A DNA stretch of 64,000 nucleotides. Origin: Saprospiraceae bacterium. Lineage in GTDB: Bacteria; Bacteroidota; Bacteroidia; Chitinophagales; Saprospiraceae. The translations under genes were made by a program, and so were the position numbers. Under the pieces are notes generated by a model. The model was not told the DNA's origin. It saw only the letters and a list, made by a program, of their open reading frames with translations, and searched no databases. Below, in pieces: positions 17,462-28,963 of this stretch (position 1 is its first letter; the number at the start of each line of letters is the position of its first letter). The stretch spans positions 1,911,501 through 1,975,500 of the forward strand of contig JADJLG010000001.1 in NCBI GenBank assembly GCA_016710235.1, in the 5' to 3' direction.

Positions 17462-18718
17462 ATATGATAATAATTTCGTTTTCAATTCACCGTTAATGGG
17501 ATTTTCAGATTGAGTGAATATACCATCTTTATTGACTTTGAGCAGGCAGGCATTAACATTGACAACGCCTGCGACAGAGGATGGAATATATAAATCTAAA
17601 CTGATCAAAAATCCTCCATCGCCGGCTTCTGAGAGGTGTTTGATTTGGAATCTGTCAGTATTCATTGGATATTTTGTTTCCCAGATCAGACTCAAGTCGG
17701 GTCTGAATTTGGAAATGAAGATGGTATGAATATTATTTCTAACATCTGTAGTTTTTACACTTGTACAAATGATATTGCCATCCTTGCTGCGTATGATTTT
17801 GGAGAAGTCGCTTGGGAGACCCAAGACAGGATTGGTGAAAGTTTTTTTGGAGATCAGCCGGCCATTTTTGTCCAACTCAAAGATGCAGGGCAGGGTTTGA
17901 GTCTGACTCTTGCAGGTGCTGCCCACCAACAATATTCTATCATTTGTCTCTAACAAATCTCGGAAGATTGCATTCTCGCAGGTGTCATTATATGACCAGA
18001 TGACATTGCCATCCAGATCTATTTTGCTGAGTTTTACATTTCTGTCTTGATTGTTGTCAGTGATGATGTATAGTTTTTTGTCGGATGAAGCTTTGATCTC
18101 CCTGAGGCGTATATTGTTGGTGGTATAAAACTGGTGGATGCTGTCGGTCGTCATGTCCCATTTTAAAATGTTAAAATTAAAATTGATAAATTCTAATGCA
18201 AATATGACATTGCTTTCATCCAATAGGGCAAGATTGCTAATTCCGCCTGAATTTGGATCATGGAATATCGTTTCGTTCAGAATGTGGGCTGCCTGGTCTG
18301 TTTCGAATATTCTAAAAAAACGTTGCCCGGAAGTATCAATGTATCCGGCGTAGGCATAAAAAAATGATCCGGTACCCGGTCTAAAAGTTGCTAAAGAACT
18401 ATTATCAGTTCTAAAGCCATCTACCCGGACATTACTAAAAATAGTCTCATAGTCATCTATTTTATCCACATACAGAGAGTCCAGGATGTATCCGCACTCG
18501 TCTCGCCTCATGATCTTGACACCATTGAGCGTATCCAGATGTCCATTAAATTCCTGAAAACCGATGGAGACAGTATATCCGGGGTGCAGCACGTCCGGTA
18601 GGGTGATGTCAATATAATCTTCGTCCACGTTGCAATTGGAATTAGCAAAGTAGGTGCATTGCGCTGTCAGTCTATAAGCTAAAGCGAGAAATAAAATAAG
18701 AACATACAAGCTTTTCAT
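17252..18718 (-). CDS. T9SS cargo protein, tandem paralogue 1
   Basis: 488 residues. Signal peptide (MKSLYVLILFLALAYRLTAQ) identical in kind to paralogue 2. The mature part is a beta-propeller-like chain of strands (LSKIDLDGNVIWSYND, CIFELDKNGRLISKKTF, ISKFRPDLSLIWETKYP) similar to PQQ/delta-60-type repeats, without a known catalytic site. The final ~70 residues are a type A sorting domain (GIFDMSGRWIKNE, then ISDLPAGMYLIRQ, ending FVKY). The body is almost identical to paralogue 3, while signal peptide and upstream DNA match paralogue 2, so this gene is a mosaic. Expected at the cell surface or released; function unknown. Confidence 0.8.
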   Translation of the reverse strand: MKSLYVLILFLALAYRLTAQCTYFANSNCNVDEDYIDITLPDVLHPGYTVSIGFQEFNGHLDTLNGVKIMRRDECGYILDSLYVDKIDDYETIFSNVRVDGFRTDNSSLATFRPGTGSFFYAYAGYIDTSGQRFFRIFETDQAAHILNETIFHDPNSGGISNLALLDESNVIFALEFINFNFNILKWDMTTDSIHQFYTTNNIRLREIKASSDKKLYIITDNNQDRNVKLSKIDLDGNVIWSYNDTCENAIFRDLLETNDRILLVGSTCKSQTQTLPCIFELDKNGRLISKKTFTNPVLGLPSDFSKIIRSKDGNIICTSVKTTDVRNNIHTIFISKFRPDLSLIWETKYPMNTDRFQIKHLSEAGDGGFLISLDLYIPSSVAGVVNVNACLLKVNKDGIFTQSENPINGELKTKLLSYNFDHNQLRLQAEVQRGTILGIFDMSGRWIKNEISIDQTIDISDLPAGMYLIRQINSKQKSGSAEKFVKY

Positions 18719-19095
18719 AGAGGGGTGATGTTGCTTATGGTAAAGGTATTGAATTTCTATTTTTTAAAGCAAGAAAAATTTATTTTTTCAAACTTATCAT
18801 TTTGCCCTCATTGCAATCCAGCATACAATAATTGCACAAAGTAATCTATCTTGGACTAAGCAATGACCAGGCTTGACTCTCGCACTCAATATTTCACAAA
18901 CTTTTCAGCACTGCCGGATTTTTGCTTTGAATTGATTTGTCGGATCAAATACATCCCGGCGGGTAGATCTGAGATGTCAATGGTCTGATCATTGGATATT
19001 TCATTTTTAATCCATCTGCCTGACATGTCGAAAATGCCTAAAATAGTACCCCGCTGTACTTCAGCTTGAAGTCTTAACTGATTGTGATCAAAATT
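18655..19095. repeat. 441-bp direct repeat, copy A
   Basis: Spans the signal-peptide coding end of paralogue 1, the intergenic DNA and the sorting-domain end of paralogue 2. Copy B at 20280-20720 has the same length and is nearly identical; a 299-bp part recurs at 17163. Spacing between copies is 1625 bp. Confidence 0.85.
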
Positions 19096-20343
19096 CTGCG
19101 CCAGGATTTTTGTTTGGAGCATATTATCTTCTGGATAAGTGATGGATGTCACTTCTCCTTTTGAATTGGTTTTGATAATAATACTAAAAACGTTTAAATT
19201 TCCATATTTTGAAAATATGTAATAACCCCCATCTTCACTTTCTTTTGCATAAGTACCAAAAAATGTGTATTTTACTCCTATATCAATGAAAGTACTTAAA
19301 TCGAATGATATTTCGAAAATTTTATTAAAATTGGAGTTTAATTTTAATAGGAATATCGGTTTTTTATTCTCCCTTATTGAAGTTGTTTTATGTCCGGAAA
19401 GAATATATCCACCATCGTTGGTTTTTTCAATACTGAAATATGTAGCAGGCAGTCCTGTAGTGGGATTGTCATACAGAAAAGTGTCGATTGCTGTACCTGA
19501 TGTATCATATCTATACACACAGGGATAGAATTTGTTGTTTTTCTTTGTACAACCGCTTACGATTACGAATTGGCCATCAAATGCAATCCCAAATAACTTA
19601 GATCCAGCGTCGTCGAATGAATAGTTCCAATCTATTTTTTTCTCTGCGTTTCGTTTTATTAATTTATACCTTTGATCATCTAATGTGTTAGCAATAAAAT
19701 AATCAGATTGTTTATAATTTACAGCCGTTCTAATATTTAATCCTGAATGATTAATAAAAACAGTATCTTTGTACACATTTTTCTCGGGACCAAAATTATA
19801 TATTGATTTTAGTAACATTGAATTACTATTTGAATATAACAAAATGTTATTATTGTCTTGTAATTGGAGGTTGATATCAGTTAAGTGTCCTTGATTAGTG
19901 CTATCAATTAATGTATTTAATAAATTCCCCTTTAAATCATATTGGTGGATTGAATGAAAAAACAGGTCGGGCTGAAGAGTGTCATAAAACTCTGAAGCTA
20001 AATATGCTATATTATTTTTTTTGTCAAAAATACCATTCTTATATAAATCAAAATTTAAATTATTAGGCCTGTAATTTCGAAATCTGGTTAAAGATGGTGA
20101 TTTAAATATAAATGGTGTTGTGCCACAAGCGCTTTTATAACCTAATTCAGACCTTAATATTCCAAAACTGTCGCGAGTCCAACAGATGAAAATTTCGGCA
20201 CCATTGCTAGTGTCATACCATGAGTCATTTACATCTTCAACGTACGGATCTTCGCTTTTTTTTGCATAAAATATATAATTGCATTGCGCTGTCAGTCTAT
20301 AAGCTAAAGTGAGAAATAAAATAAGAACATACAAGCTTTTCAT
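18886..20343 (-). CDS. T9SS cargo protein, tandem paralogue 2 (divergent middle)
   Basis: 485 residues. The signal peptide and the last ~70 residues (type A sorting domain) are essentially the same as in paralogue 1, but the ~395 residues between differ strongly, sharing only the general layout: strand-rich, propeller-like repeats (LIKRNAEKKIDWNYSFD, CVYRYDTSGTAIDTF, LLKLNSNFNKIFEISFD). The middle is also visibly more AT-rich than the ends. The change from constant to variable sequence is abrupt at 19095/19096 and near 20280, as expected of cassette exchange or gene conversion. Secreted; function unknown. Confidence 0.8.
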   Translation of the reverse strand: MKSLYVLILFLTLAYRLTAQCNYIFYAKKSEDPYVEDVNDSWYDTSNGAEIFICWTRDSFGILRSELGYKSACGTTPFIFKSPSLTRFRNYRPNNLNFDLYKNGIFDKKNNIAYLASEFYDTLQPDLFFHSIHQYDLKGNLLNTLIDSTNQGHLTDINLQLQDNNNILLYSNSNSMLLKSIYNFGPEKNVYKDTVFINHSGLNIRTAVNYKQSDYFIANTLDDQRYKLIKRNAEKKIDWNYSFDDAGSKLFGIAFDGQFVIVSGCTKKNNKFYPCVYRYDTSGTAIDTFLYDNPTTGLPATYFSIEKTNDGGYILSGHKTTSIRENKKPIFLLKLNSNFNKIFEISFDLSTFIDIGVKYTFFGTYAKESEDGGYYIFSKYGNLNVFSIIIKTNSKGEVTSITYPEDNMLQTKILAQNFDHNQLRLQAEVQRGTILGIFDMSGRWIKNEISNDQTIDISDLPAGMYLIRQINSKQKSGSAEKFVKY

Positions 20344-20720
20344 AGAGGGGTGATGTTGCTTATGGTAAAGGTATTGAATTTCTATTTTTTAAAGCAAGAA
20401 AAATTTATTTTTTCAAACTTATCATTTTGCCCTCATTGCAGTGCAGCATACAATAATTGCACAAAGTAATCTATCTTGGACTAAGCAATGACCAGGCTTG
20501 ACTCACGCACTCAATATTTCACAAACTTTTCAGCACTGCCGGATTTTTGCTTTGAATTGATTTGTCGGATCAAATACATTCCGGCGGGTAGATCTGAGAT
20601 GTCAATAGTCTGATCAATGGATATTTCATTTTTAATCCATCTGCCTGACATGTCGAAAATGCCTAAAATAGTACCCCGCTGTACTTCAGCTTGAAGTCTC
20701 AACTGATTGTGATCAAAATT
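20280..20720. repeat. 441-bp direct repeat, copy B
   Basis: Signal-peptide coding end of paralogue 2, spacer, and sorting-domain end of paralogue 3; matches 18655-19095 over its whole length with few differences. Confidence 0.85.
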
Positions 20721-21978
20721 ATATGATAATAATTTCGTTTTCAATTCACCGTTAATGGGATTTTCAGATTGAGTGAATATACCATCTTTATTGACTTTGA
20801 GCAGGCAGGCATTAACATTGACAACGCCTGCGACAGAGGATGGAATATATAAATCTAAACTGATCAAAAATCCTCCATCGCCGGCTTCTGAGAGGTGTTT
20901 GATTTGGAATCTGTCAGTATTCATTGGATATTTTGTTTCCCAGATCAGACTCAAGTCGGGTCTGAATTTGGAAATGAAGATGGTATGAATATTATTTCTA
21001 ACATCTGTAGTTTTTACACTTGTACAAATGATATTGCCATCCTTGCTGCGTATGATTTTGGAGAAGTCGCTTGGGAGACCCAAGACAGGATTGGTGAAAG
21101 TTTTTTTTGGAGATCAGCCGGCCATTTTTGTCCAACTCAAAGATGCAGGGCAGGGTTTGAGTCTGACTCTTGCAGGTGCTGCCCACCAACAATATTCTAT
21201 CATTTGTCTCTAACAAATCTCGGAAGATTGCATTCTCGCAGGTGTCATTATATGACCAGATGACATTGCCATCCAGATCTATTTTGCTGAGTTTTACATT
21301 TTTGTGTTGATTGTTGTCAGTGATGATGTATAGTTTTTTGTCTGATGAGGCTTTGATCTCCCTGAGGCGTATATTGTTGGTGGTATAAAACTGGTGGATG
21401 CTGTCGGTCGTCATGTCCCATTTTAAAATGTTATAATTAAAATTGATATATTCTAATGCAAATACGACATTGCTTTCATCCAATAGGGTGATATTACTAA
21501 TATTCAAAGAATTTGGATCAAGGAATGTAGTTTCATTCAAAATATGGGCCTTCTGGTCTGTTTCGAATATTCTAAAAAAACGCTGCCCGGAAGTATCAAT
21601 GTATGCGTTGTAGGCATAAAAAAATGATCCGGTACCCGGTCTAAAAGTTGCTAAAGAACTCGTAGCGTCTCTAGATCCGGATGCCGGGACATTTCTAGAA
21701 ATGATCTCGTAGTCATCTATTCTGTCTACATACTGAGAATCCAGGATGGATCCGCACTCGTCACGCCTCATGATCTTGACTCCATTGAGGGTATCCAGAT
21801 GTCCATTAAATTCCTGAAAACCGATGGATACAGTATATCCCGGGTGCAGCACGTCCGGTAGGGTGATGTCAATATAATCTTCGTCCACGTTACAATTGGA
21901 ATTTGCAAAGTAGGTGCATTGCGCTTTAGCATAGCTGCACAAAAATATAAGTAAATAGAAATGAATAATACTTTTCAT
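20511..21978 (-). pseudogene. T9SS cargo protein, tandem paralogue 3, frameshifted
   Basis: Near-copy of paralogue 1 in body and sorting domain, but with its own signal peptide (MKSIIHFYLLIFLCSYAKAQ). The frame breaks at a homopolymer: 8 T on the plus strand at 21101-21108 where paralogue 1 has 7. Upstream of it the frame gives 293 good residues and then 33 nonsense ones to a stop at 20998; the correct frame resumes downstream and runs to 20511. Without the extra base the protein would be 488 residues long. It could be a true inactivation, a phase-variable tract or a sequencing error. As read, the product lacks its sorting domain. Confidence 0.8.
21101..21108. other. Homopolymer frameshift site (T8, A8 in the coding strand)
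   Basis: Eight T here against seven at the matching place in paralogue 1 (17842-17848). This single base causes the frame break in paralogue 3. Confidence 0.85.
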
Positions 21979-21999
21979 AATATAGACAAGTTTAAATTG

Positions 22000-22036
22000 G
22001 ATAAAGGGGCAGTAAAAAAACGACTACCCCTTTATC
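22000..22036 (-). terminator. Hairpin downstream of the cysteine-rich cargo gene
   Basis: Arms 22000-22013 and 22023-22036 pair over 14 bp with one mismatch around a 9-nt loop. It sits 6 bp after the stop of the leftward gene at 22043 and before the next leftward gene (21978). No long U-tract follows on the minus strand, so it is a moderate terminator candidate. Confidence 0.45.
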
Positions 22037-22042
22037 GTTTGT

Positions 22043-23329
<1,287 letters not shown>

Positions 23330-26300
23330 ATGCAACCTAAGCTGCTATACACTCTTATTTTCACACTATTTCTATGTCCAAATTTGATCGGCCAAGGTAT
23401 TCAGATCACACATTCTGTCATCGGTGAGGTCAGTATTTGTGGCCCGGCTAAGTTTCAATTAGAGTTGAAAAACAACAATTCATTTGACCTTTCTAGCACC
23501 TTGGTCAGATTCGAACTACCTGCAGGATTTTCCTATAATCTAGCTAGTGTATCGGGCGCCAGTGAGCAGAATATCTCTCTAGTAAACGCACCTGTATTTG
23601 AGATCGCCTCATTAGCAGCCGGAAGCAAGCTGGTGATCCAATTGAGTGCAAATACAGAATGTAGCCTCTTTGATGCTGTAAACAATGCTAAGACATTTTC
23701 AAATCGAATCGTGGTTTCTAGTGCAGAAGCGAAAGATTCAATTATAACGATGCCACCATACCAAGTCAATACAGCCTATCTTGTAATTGAAAACCCCAGC
23801 AGTCTGCGTACAGAAACAGGCATCGAATTGAGGCGCGATGTTAAATTGATCAATTCGAGACTTGGGGCTGTCTCATCTGTGGTCTATCGAGATCAACACA
23901 AACCCGCTCATATTCGCTCCCTCAATGGTCGAACGGTGGTTCAAAATGATACAGACCTCGTCGTCATTTATGATGGAAGTGACTTTGCTCAAATTGGAGA
24001 TAAGGATAGCCTCCTGGAGAGGGACGAATTTGTTATTGTACAAGAGCTGATTCAGTCTATTGACTGTATTCCATCGTTCGTGAACTCCACCTTAACTGCT
24101 GATTGGGGTTGTAATTCTGAATATTGCCAACAAGCATTCCAAAGCGCTACTGTGGAATTTATCAATACTACAAACCGCGCTGACCTCACCTTTGAATTTG
24201 CCCCTAAAGCTCCGGAATGTATCTGTGATCCGAAAGGAGAAGTCCAACATCTGAAAATTAAAAATAGAGGAAAAGGCACAGCAGAAAATTTTTGTCTAAA
24301 CCTGCAGGCTTATCTGGCTAATGTATTGAGCCAATATGCTATTTTGGAAAATTCTATCACAGTTGACCCACCTTCAGCACTGGCAAAAATAGAATATAAG
24401 GAACCAAATCAACTGTGTGGTATGGATTATTTCCGTTTGGCAGAATTGTGTTTTAATGATTTGTCTCCTCAAGAAGAGATTGATATTCAGTTCAGATTTT
24501 TGACATGCCAAACGACGATACCAAATGACACGGCTGCTAAACTGAATTATTACTATTCTTATCAATATGAATCAAAATGTGTCAATCGAAGTCTGGCAGG
24601 TAAAATGGATGTACCGGTAGTTTTTCCATACAATCAACCTGTGCGGTTGGAAGCAATTTGGTCTTCGGACGTATCTTCAAATAAAGTCATGAATGGAAAG
24701 GATAATTATAATTTCAATTTGCATGTCGAAACCGATAAAAAAGTGACGACAGAAAATTATGAAGTTGAGTTTACTCTACCTTGTCCTTTAGTCGTCGAAA
24801 CCAAGGACTTTGAAGTCGCTGGAATAAAACCACTTGCAATCAACATTGACCAAAGTTACAATACCCGGATCAGTTTATTATACCCTCCACAATTGCCTCA
24901 AAAATTTGATATACCGCTTCGTTTGAAAGTCGATTGTACAAATACATGTATTTCCGATTTGAATTCGATCAATAGTAATCGAGTAATTTCCTCATGCCCT
25001 TTTCCTAAGTATGAGGATGTGCAAATAGAAATCAAGACCTGTGTCTCGGTAAGACTTACTTGCAAGGATACCTCTTTGCATTGCGGCAGAGGAGCGATAC
25101 TGAATGAAGATTTTACAATTGTCTGCGATCCTGACACCTTATCCAAAGATACTGTATTGACTTATGCAATATTGGAAAGTGAATCATATAGATCGTCATA
25201 TGGCAAAATCGATTCCTTAGATATGAGAATCAATGGAGGACGAACTGCTTTGCGGAATGAAGTTGATGAGACTTTGTTGTTGATGGGTGATACCCTGATG
25301 AACAGAATTTCTGCCGTGATTTTTTCTGATAATAAAAATGTGCAAGTGAGCAATGTAGAAGTGTTGATCATTACCGACATGACTTTTAAACCGGCCGTGG
25401 CAGACCTACAAATTCATTCACGAAAATTTGGTACTTTTAATGGAAGAATTAATCCTGTTACACCATTTTCTGGTTCACCATCGCCATTACCCAACTGCTA
25501 CAAACCGGTAGTCACTAAGTCCGGTTATGGCATGGGCTATATCGTGAGACTGGATCCCGATACGCTACAAAAATTTGGTTTGCAATTACCGCCGGACTTT
25601 TATTTTGAATCAGGAGACAGCATACAGGTAGATTTTGAGGGGCGATTGATAAGTTTACCGGGGCCGAGAGTCGTCAGTACAGAAATTACGAATTATGTAT
25701 TGGTATACGAGAGCGATAGTTTATTTACTCCAATATCTTGTGGCAAATCTTCAAGAAAGTTCAAAATCGCGATGAATGGATTGACATTTTTAGAATCAGG
25801 ATTCGATTTGATCACATGTGGTTCCCAGGCAGATTTTCCAAGTTACCGCATAACCGCGGCGCCTTATCTAAATAATTTTTTTAGGAAAGAATTTCGACAA
25901 TTTCACCATCTGGATTCTATTGCCATGCAATTGCCGGATGGGGTCAACGTAGATAGTTTTCGTTTGGAGTATTTTTATTTAAATCAAGCTCTGAAAGATA
26001 GTTTAATTTACTCATTTTCATTACCTGTCAGTTATGTCAATAATTTTGCAATTGGTAGGCTAAACAACTTTCAGAAGCAAATCGCAGAAGAAAATTATAT
26101 GATTCAGATAACACCTATAGGGAGAGTTGAGGACTGTGTAAAACTAAAGAATGGAACACAAAATTCAGCTTCAATGCTCCTGTATGGTTCTAGCACAGAT
26201 GACTACCCATTCTATTTGGGGACTCAGTATTTTGTCCCACTTCAAAAATTTACTTTCAGTAAAAACATACCTTTAAAAAAACTCAACAATGCAAATACGC

Positions 26301-28864
26301 TCTCAGCTGATGAAAAGAGTATTCAGACCAATCTTGCAGAAACCAAAATTCCAATCAGAATTCCATCCTCAGATTTACCCGGAGCATATTTAATTTGTGT
26401 TCACTCAGTGCAAGGTACTGTCGATTCATTTTCTATAGTGAGCAATGAAGGGATTCAAATTACTGAAACGAATAAGAATTGTTTTGTTCTACAAGGATTT
26501 CAATTAGATTCAGCTTACTTGGTTCAACTTGTTACAGGAAATGCAACCTGTAAGGAAGATACGATATTACTCAGTATTTTTTGGAGTTGCCATCCAGAAC
26601 AGTTGATGTTTTCTGACAGTTGCAATTTTCAAGAAATCAAAATACCTATTCGACCACTTATGCCGGAGTTGGAAATGGACGTCATGCAAATGAATGCGGT
26701 TTCGAGCTTGTGCGATACACTTCCTGAAGTGATGTTGGAACTTTATAATGGGGATCAGGGTGTGGCATTTGATCTCGCGCTTGAGCTTGTCATTCCTGAC
26801 GGGATTCATCTGATTCCGAACACGCTGCAATATTCCTATCCTATTGGTTCATCATACAGAACATTGCCTTTACCTACACAAGTCAGAACAAATTTATATC
26901 GTTGGCAACTTTCGGATATCATACCTGAGATTAAAGCAAACGGATTGCTTGGATTGGATCAATTTCCAAAAAATTCTATTCGATTGCTCATGTATGCAGA
27001 AACGGATTGTGATGCTCTTGTTAATGGTTATCTGCAATTTATTTTTTCAGGTAAAGATCCTTGTCAACAACAGAATAATACAATTACAAAATCAGGTAGC
27101 CAAATCAGAATTCAAGGTGTACAAAATGCAAATAATCATACCATTAAAAGTTCATCAATCCAACTTGGTTGTCAGGAAGAAACTAAGATAGAATTCTCTG
27201 TGGAATCCACAGCAGATTTTAATTCCGGTGATTCTTTGTTGATCACTTTGCCGGAGTATATTGATTTTGTACAAGGCAGTTTAATTTCCCTTCAGGGATT
27301 AAATGTGTCCGGTGTGAGGTACATTCCGGGAATGGGAGAGAATTTATTGATTATTCCATTTATTCCAAATTCAGTCAAAAAAGCTACAGGGAGTTTTTTG
27401 GTCAATCACCTAAGCTCATTGCCTTGCGGGGAAAGTCAGATTGGAATGAGAAGTTTTTCGAGGCAGAAAACACTCTGTGTTAGAGATAACAAAGAATGTG
27501 AGGTACTATTGATTTCAGGTGAGACCAACATCAGTTTATCTAAGAAATTGGCCGAAGTTCAAATCGATTCAATAGATTTTTCTGGTCTTTGTCCGGTAGG
27601 GCAGAAAGGAATTAAATTATATGTCGATGTAAAAAATGGATTGTTACTGGCAAATGAAAAATTCACATTGCAGTTGTTTGAAGATATTGATGGAAATAGA
27701 AAATTAAACCAAAATGATCGTTTTGTTCAATTGCTTACTCCTGCTGTCCAGTCATTCCCGCAAGATGGAAAATATGAATTTGTGATCTGTGTCCCGGAAA
27801 GTAATTTAACAAAGTGCAACTATATCATCAGTACGAGACAAAATTGCATTTGCAATTCAGATACATTGGCAATTTCCTTAGGTGGGCAGGAAGTATTTGA
27901 AAAAGATACTATTTGTGAAGGAGCTACTTTGACACTCGGAGTTTCTCCTTCTGCCTCTACGAGTTATCAATGGAGTGGACCCGGAATCAATTGTGATACC
28001 TGTTCTTTAATCAATTGGACTGGACCGAGAATTAATGGAGATACATTGGTTGAATTAACCTTAACTGAATTTATCGGTGGGAGCTGCGCACTGAAACACA
28101 TTTATCAAATTTTGAATGTAAAACATCCATTTTCCAGGAAAGAAATTTATAAAATCTGTCCGGGAGAATCCGTCATGTTCAACGCAGGTTCACATACCAA
28201 ATATAGATGGAGACAGGATCCTGATTTGAAACAAGGTTCTTATTCCCAAAATGTAGTGGTTGATACTTCAAAAACATATTATCTGGATTTTGAAGATGCT
28301 GTTTCATGTACAGGTACAGATACATTCTGTGTGATAAGCTATGACAAACCAGATGGACTCACGATAACAAATGATACTACAATCCTTTTCGGTACTGAGG
28401 TAATATTGGAAGTGATGGGAGGTATAGTAGAAAAATGGAGCCCAAGTTATGAGCTGAGTTGTATCGAGTGCAACAAAGTTGTCGCATCACCAAAATTCAA
28501 TACACTTTATCAAGCTCAGGTCAGAGATAGTAATAATTGTTTTCATACACTGAATGTTGCGATAATGGTTGTTCGACCGGAATGTGATACACTGTCGCTA
28601 TTTGTTCCCAATGCGTTTTCACCCAATGGAGATACACACAATGACAAGTTTTATGTCCGAGGGCAAAATTTCGAGAAAATTTTACTCGTCGTGTACAATC
28701 GCTGGGGTCAGAAAGTCTTTGAAACTCAAGATCCTCAATTTGGCTGGGATGGAACATATAAAGGTGAACCACTGGGTCCTGATGTGTTCGGTTATTGCGT
28801 TGAAGCGTATTGCTTTGGTGGCCTCAAAATTGTGCGTCGAGGCAACGTGACCTTGCTAAAATAG
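23330..28864 (+). CDS. Giant T9SS type B cargo protein (1844 residues)
   Basis: The ATG at 23330 is chosen over 23276 because it opens a clear signal peptide (basic Lys, hydrophobic LLYTLIFTLFLC, cleavage near LIGQ). The rest is a long chain of beta-rich modules; early parts have the look of DUF11/COG1361-like or adhesin Ig repeats (KFQLELKNNNSFDLSSTLVRFELP; LKIKNRGKGTAENFCLNL; FEVELVIPDGIHLIPNTL-type strands), with scattered Cys pairs. Near the end are two short Ig/PKD-like units (YQWSGPGINCDTC; LTITNDTTILFG). The last ~90 residues are a type B (gliding motility-associated) sorting domain: FVPNAFSPNGDTHNDKF, YNRWGQKVFET, WDGTYKGEPLG. Probably a surface adhesin or matrix protein. No enzyme motif seen. 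Confidence 0.88.
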   Translation: MQPKLLYTLIFTLFLCPNLIGQGIQITHSVIGEVSICGPAKFQLELKNNNSFDLSSTLVRFELPAGFSYNLASVSGASEQNISLVNAPVFEIASLAAGSKLVIQLSANTECSLFDAVNNAKTFSNRIVVSSAEAKDSIITMPPYQVNTAYLVIENPSSLRTETGIELRRDVKLINSRLGAVSSVVYRDQHKPAHIRSLNGRTVVQNDTDLVVIYDGSDFAQIGDKDSLLERDEFVIVQELIQSIDCIPSFVNSTLTADWGCNSEYCQQAFQSATVEFINTTNRADLTFEFAPKAPECICDPKGEVQHLKIKNRGKGTAENFCLNLQAYLANVLSQYAILENSITVDPPSALAKIEYKEPNQLCGMDYFRLAELCFNDLSPQEEIDIQFRFLTCQTTIPNDTAAKLNYYYSYQYESKCVNRSLAGKMDVPVVFPYNQPVRLEAIWSSDVSSNKVMNGKDNYNFNLHVETDKKVTTENYEVEFTLPCPLVVETKDFEVAGIKPLAINIDQSYNTRISLLYPPQLPQKFDIPLRLKVDCTNTCISDLNSINSNRVISSCPFPKYEDVQIEIKTCVSVRLTCKDTSLHCGRGAILNEDFTIVCDPDTLSKDTVLTYAILESESYRSSYGKIDSLDMRINGGRTALRNEVDETLLLMGDTLMNRISAVIFSDNKNVQVSNVEVLIITDMTFKPAVADLQIHSRKFGTFNGRINPVTPFSGSPSPLPNCYKPVVTKSGYGMGYIVRLDPDTLQKFGLQLPPDFYFESGDSIQVDFEGRLISLPGPRVVSTEITNYVLVYESDSLFTPISCGKSSRKFKIAMNGLTFLESGFDLITCGSQADFPSYRITAAPYLNNFFRKEFRQFHHLDSIAMQLPDGVNVDSFRLEYFYLNQALKDSLIYSFSLPVSYVNNFAIGRLNNFQKQIAEENYMIQITPIGRVEDCVKLKNGTQNSASMLLYGSSTDDYPFYLGTQYFVPLQKFTFSKNIPLKKLNNANTLSADEKSIQTNLAETKIPIRIPSSDLPGAYLICVHSVQGTVDSFSIVSNEGIQITETNKNCFVLQGFQLDSAYLVQLVTGNATCKEDTILLSIFWSCHPEQLMFSDSCNFQEIKIPIRPLMPELEMDVMQMNAVSSLCDTLPEVMLELYNGDQGVAFDLALELVIPDGIHLIPNTLQYSYPIGSSYRTLPLPTQVRTNLYRWQLSDIIPEIKANGLLGLDQFPKNSIRLLMYAETDCDALVNGYLQFIFSGKDPCQQQNNTITKSGSQIRIQGVQNANNHTIKSSSIQLGCQEETKIEFSVESTADFNSGDSLLITLPEYIDFVQGSLISLQGLNVSGVRYIPGMGENLLIIPFIPNSVKKATGSFLVNHLSSLPCGESQIGMRSFSRQKTLCVRDNKECEVLLISGETNISLSKKLAEVQIDSIDFSGLCPVGQKGIKLYVDVKNGLLLANEKFTLQLFEDIDGNRKLNQNDRFVQLLTPAVQSFPQDGKYEFVICVPESNLTKCNYIISTRQNCICNSDTLAISLGGQEVFEKDTICEGATLTLGVSPSASTSYQWSGPGINCDTCSLINWTGPRINGDTLVELTLTEFIGGSCALKHIYQILNVKHPFSRKEIYKICPGESVMFNAGSHTKYRWRQDPDLKQGSYSQNVVVDTSKTYYLDFEDAVSCTGTDTFCVISYDKPDGLTITNDTTILFGTEVILEVMGGIVEKWSPSYELSCIECNKVVASPKFNTLYQAQVRDSNNCFHTLNVAIMVVRPECDTLSLFVPNAFSPNGDTHNDKFYVRGQNFEKILLVVYNRWGQKVFETQDPQFGWDGTYKGEPLGPDVFGYCVEAYCFGGLKIVRRGNVTLLK

Positions 28865-28963
28865 TATACATCTGAAAGCAATTGTGTGAGTAGCCACTTT
28901 CAGGTGGTCTGGCACAATTTGAAAACTTATTTGCATCTTTGCGCCTCAAAATGAAATTCACTT

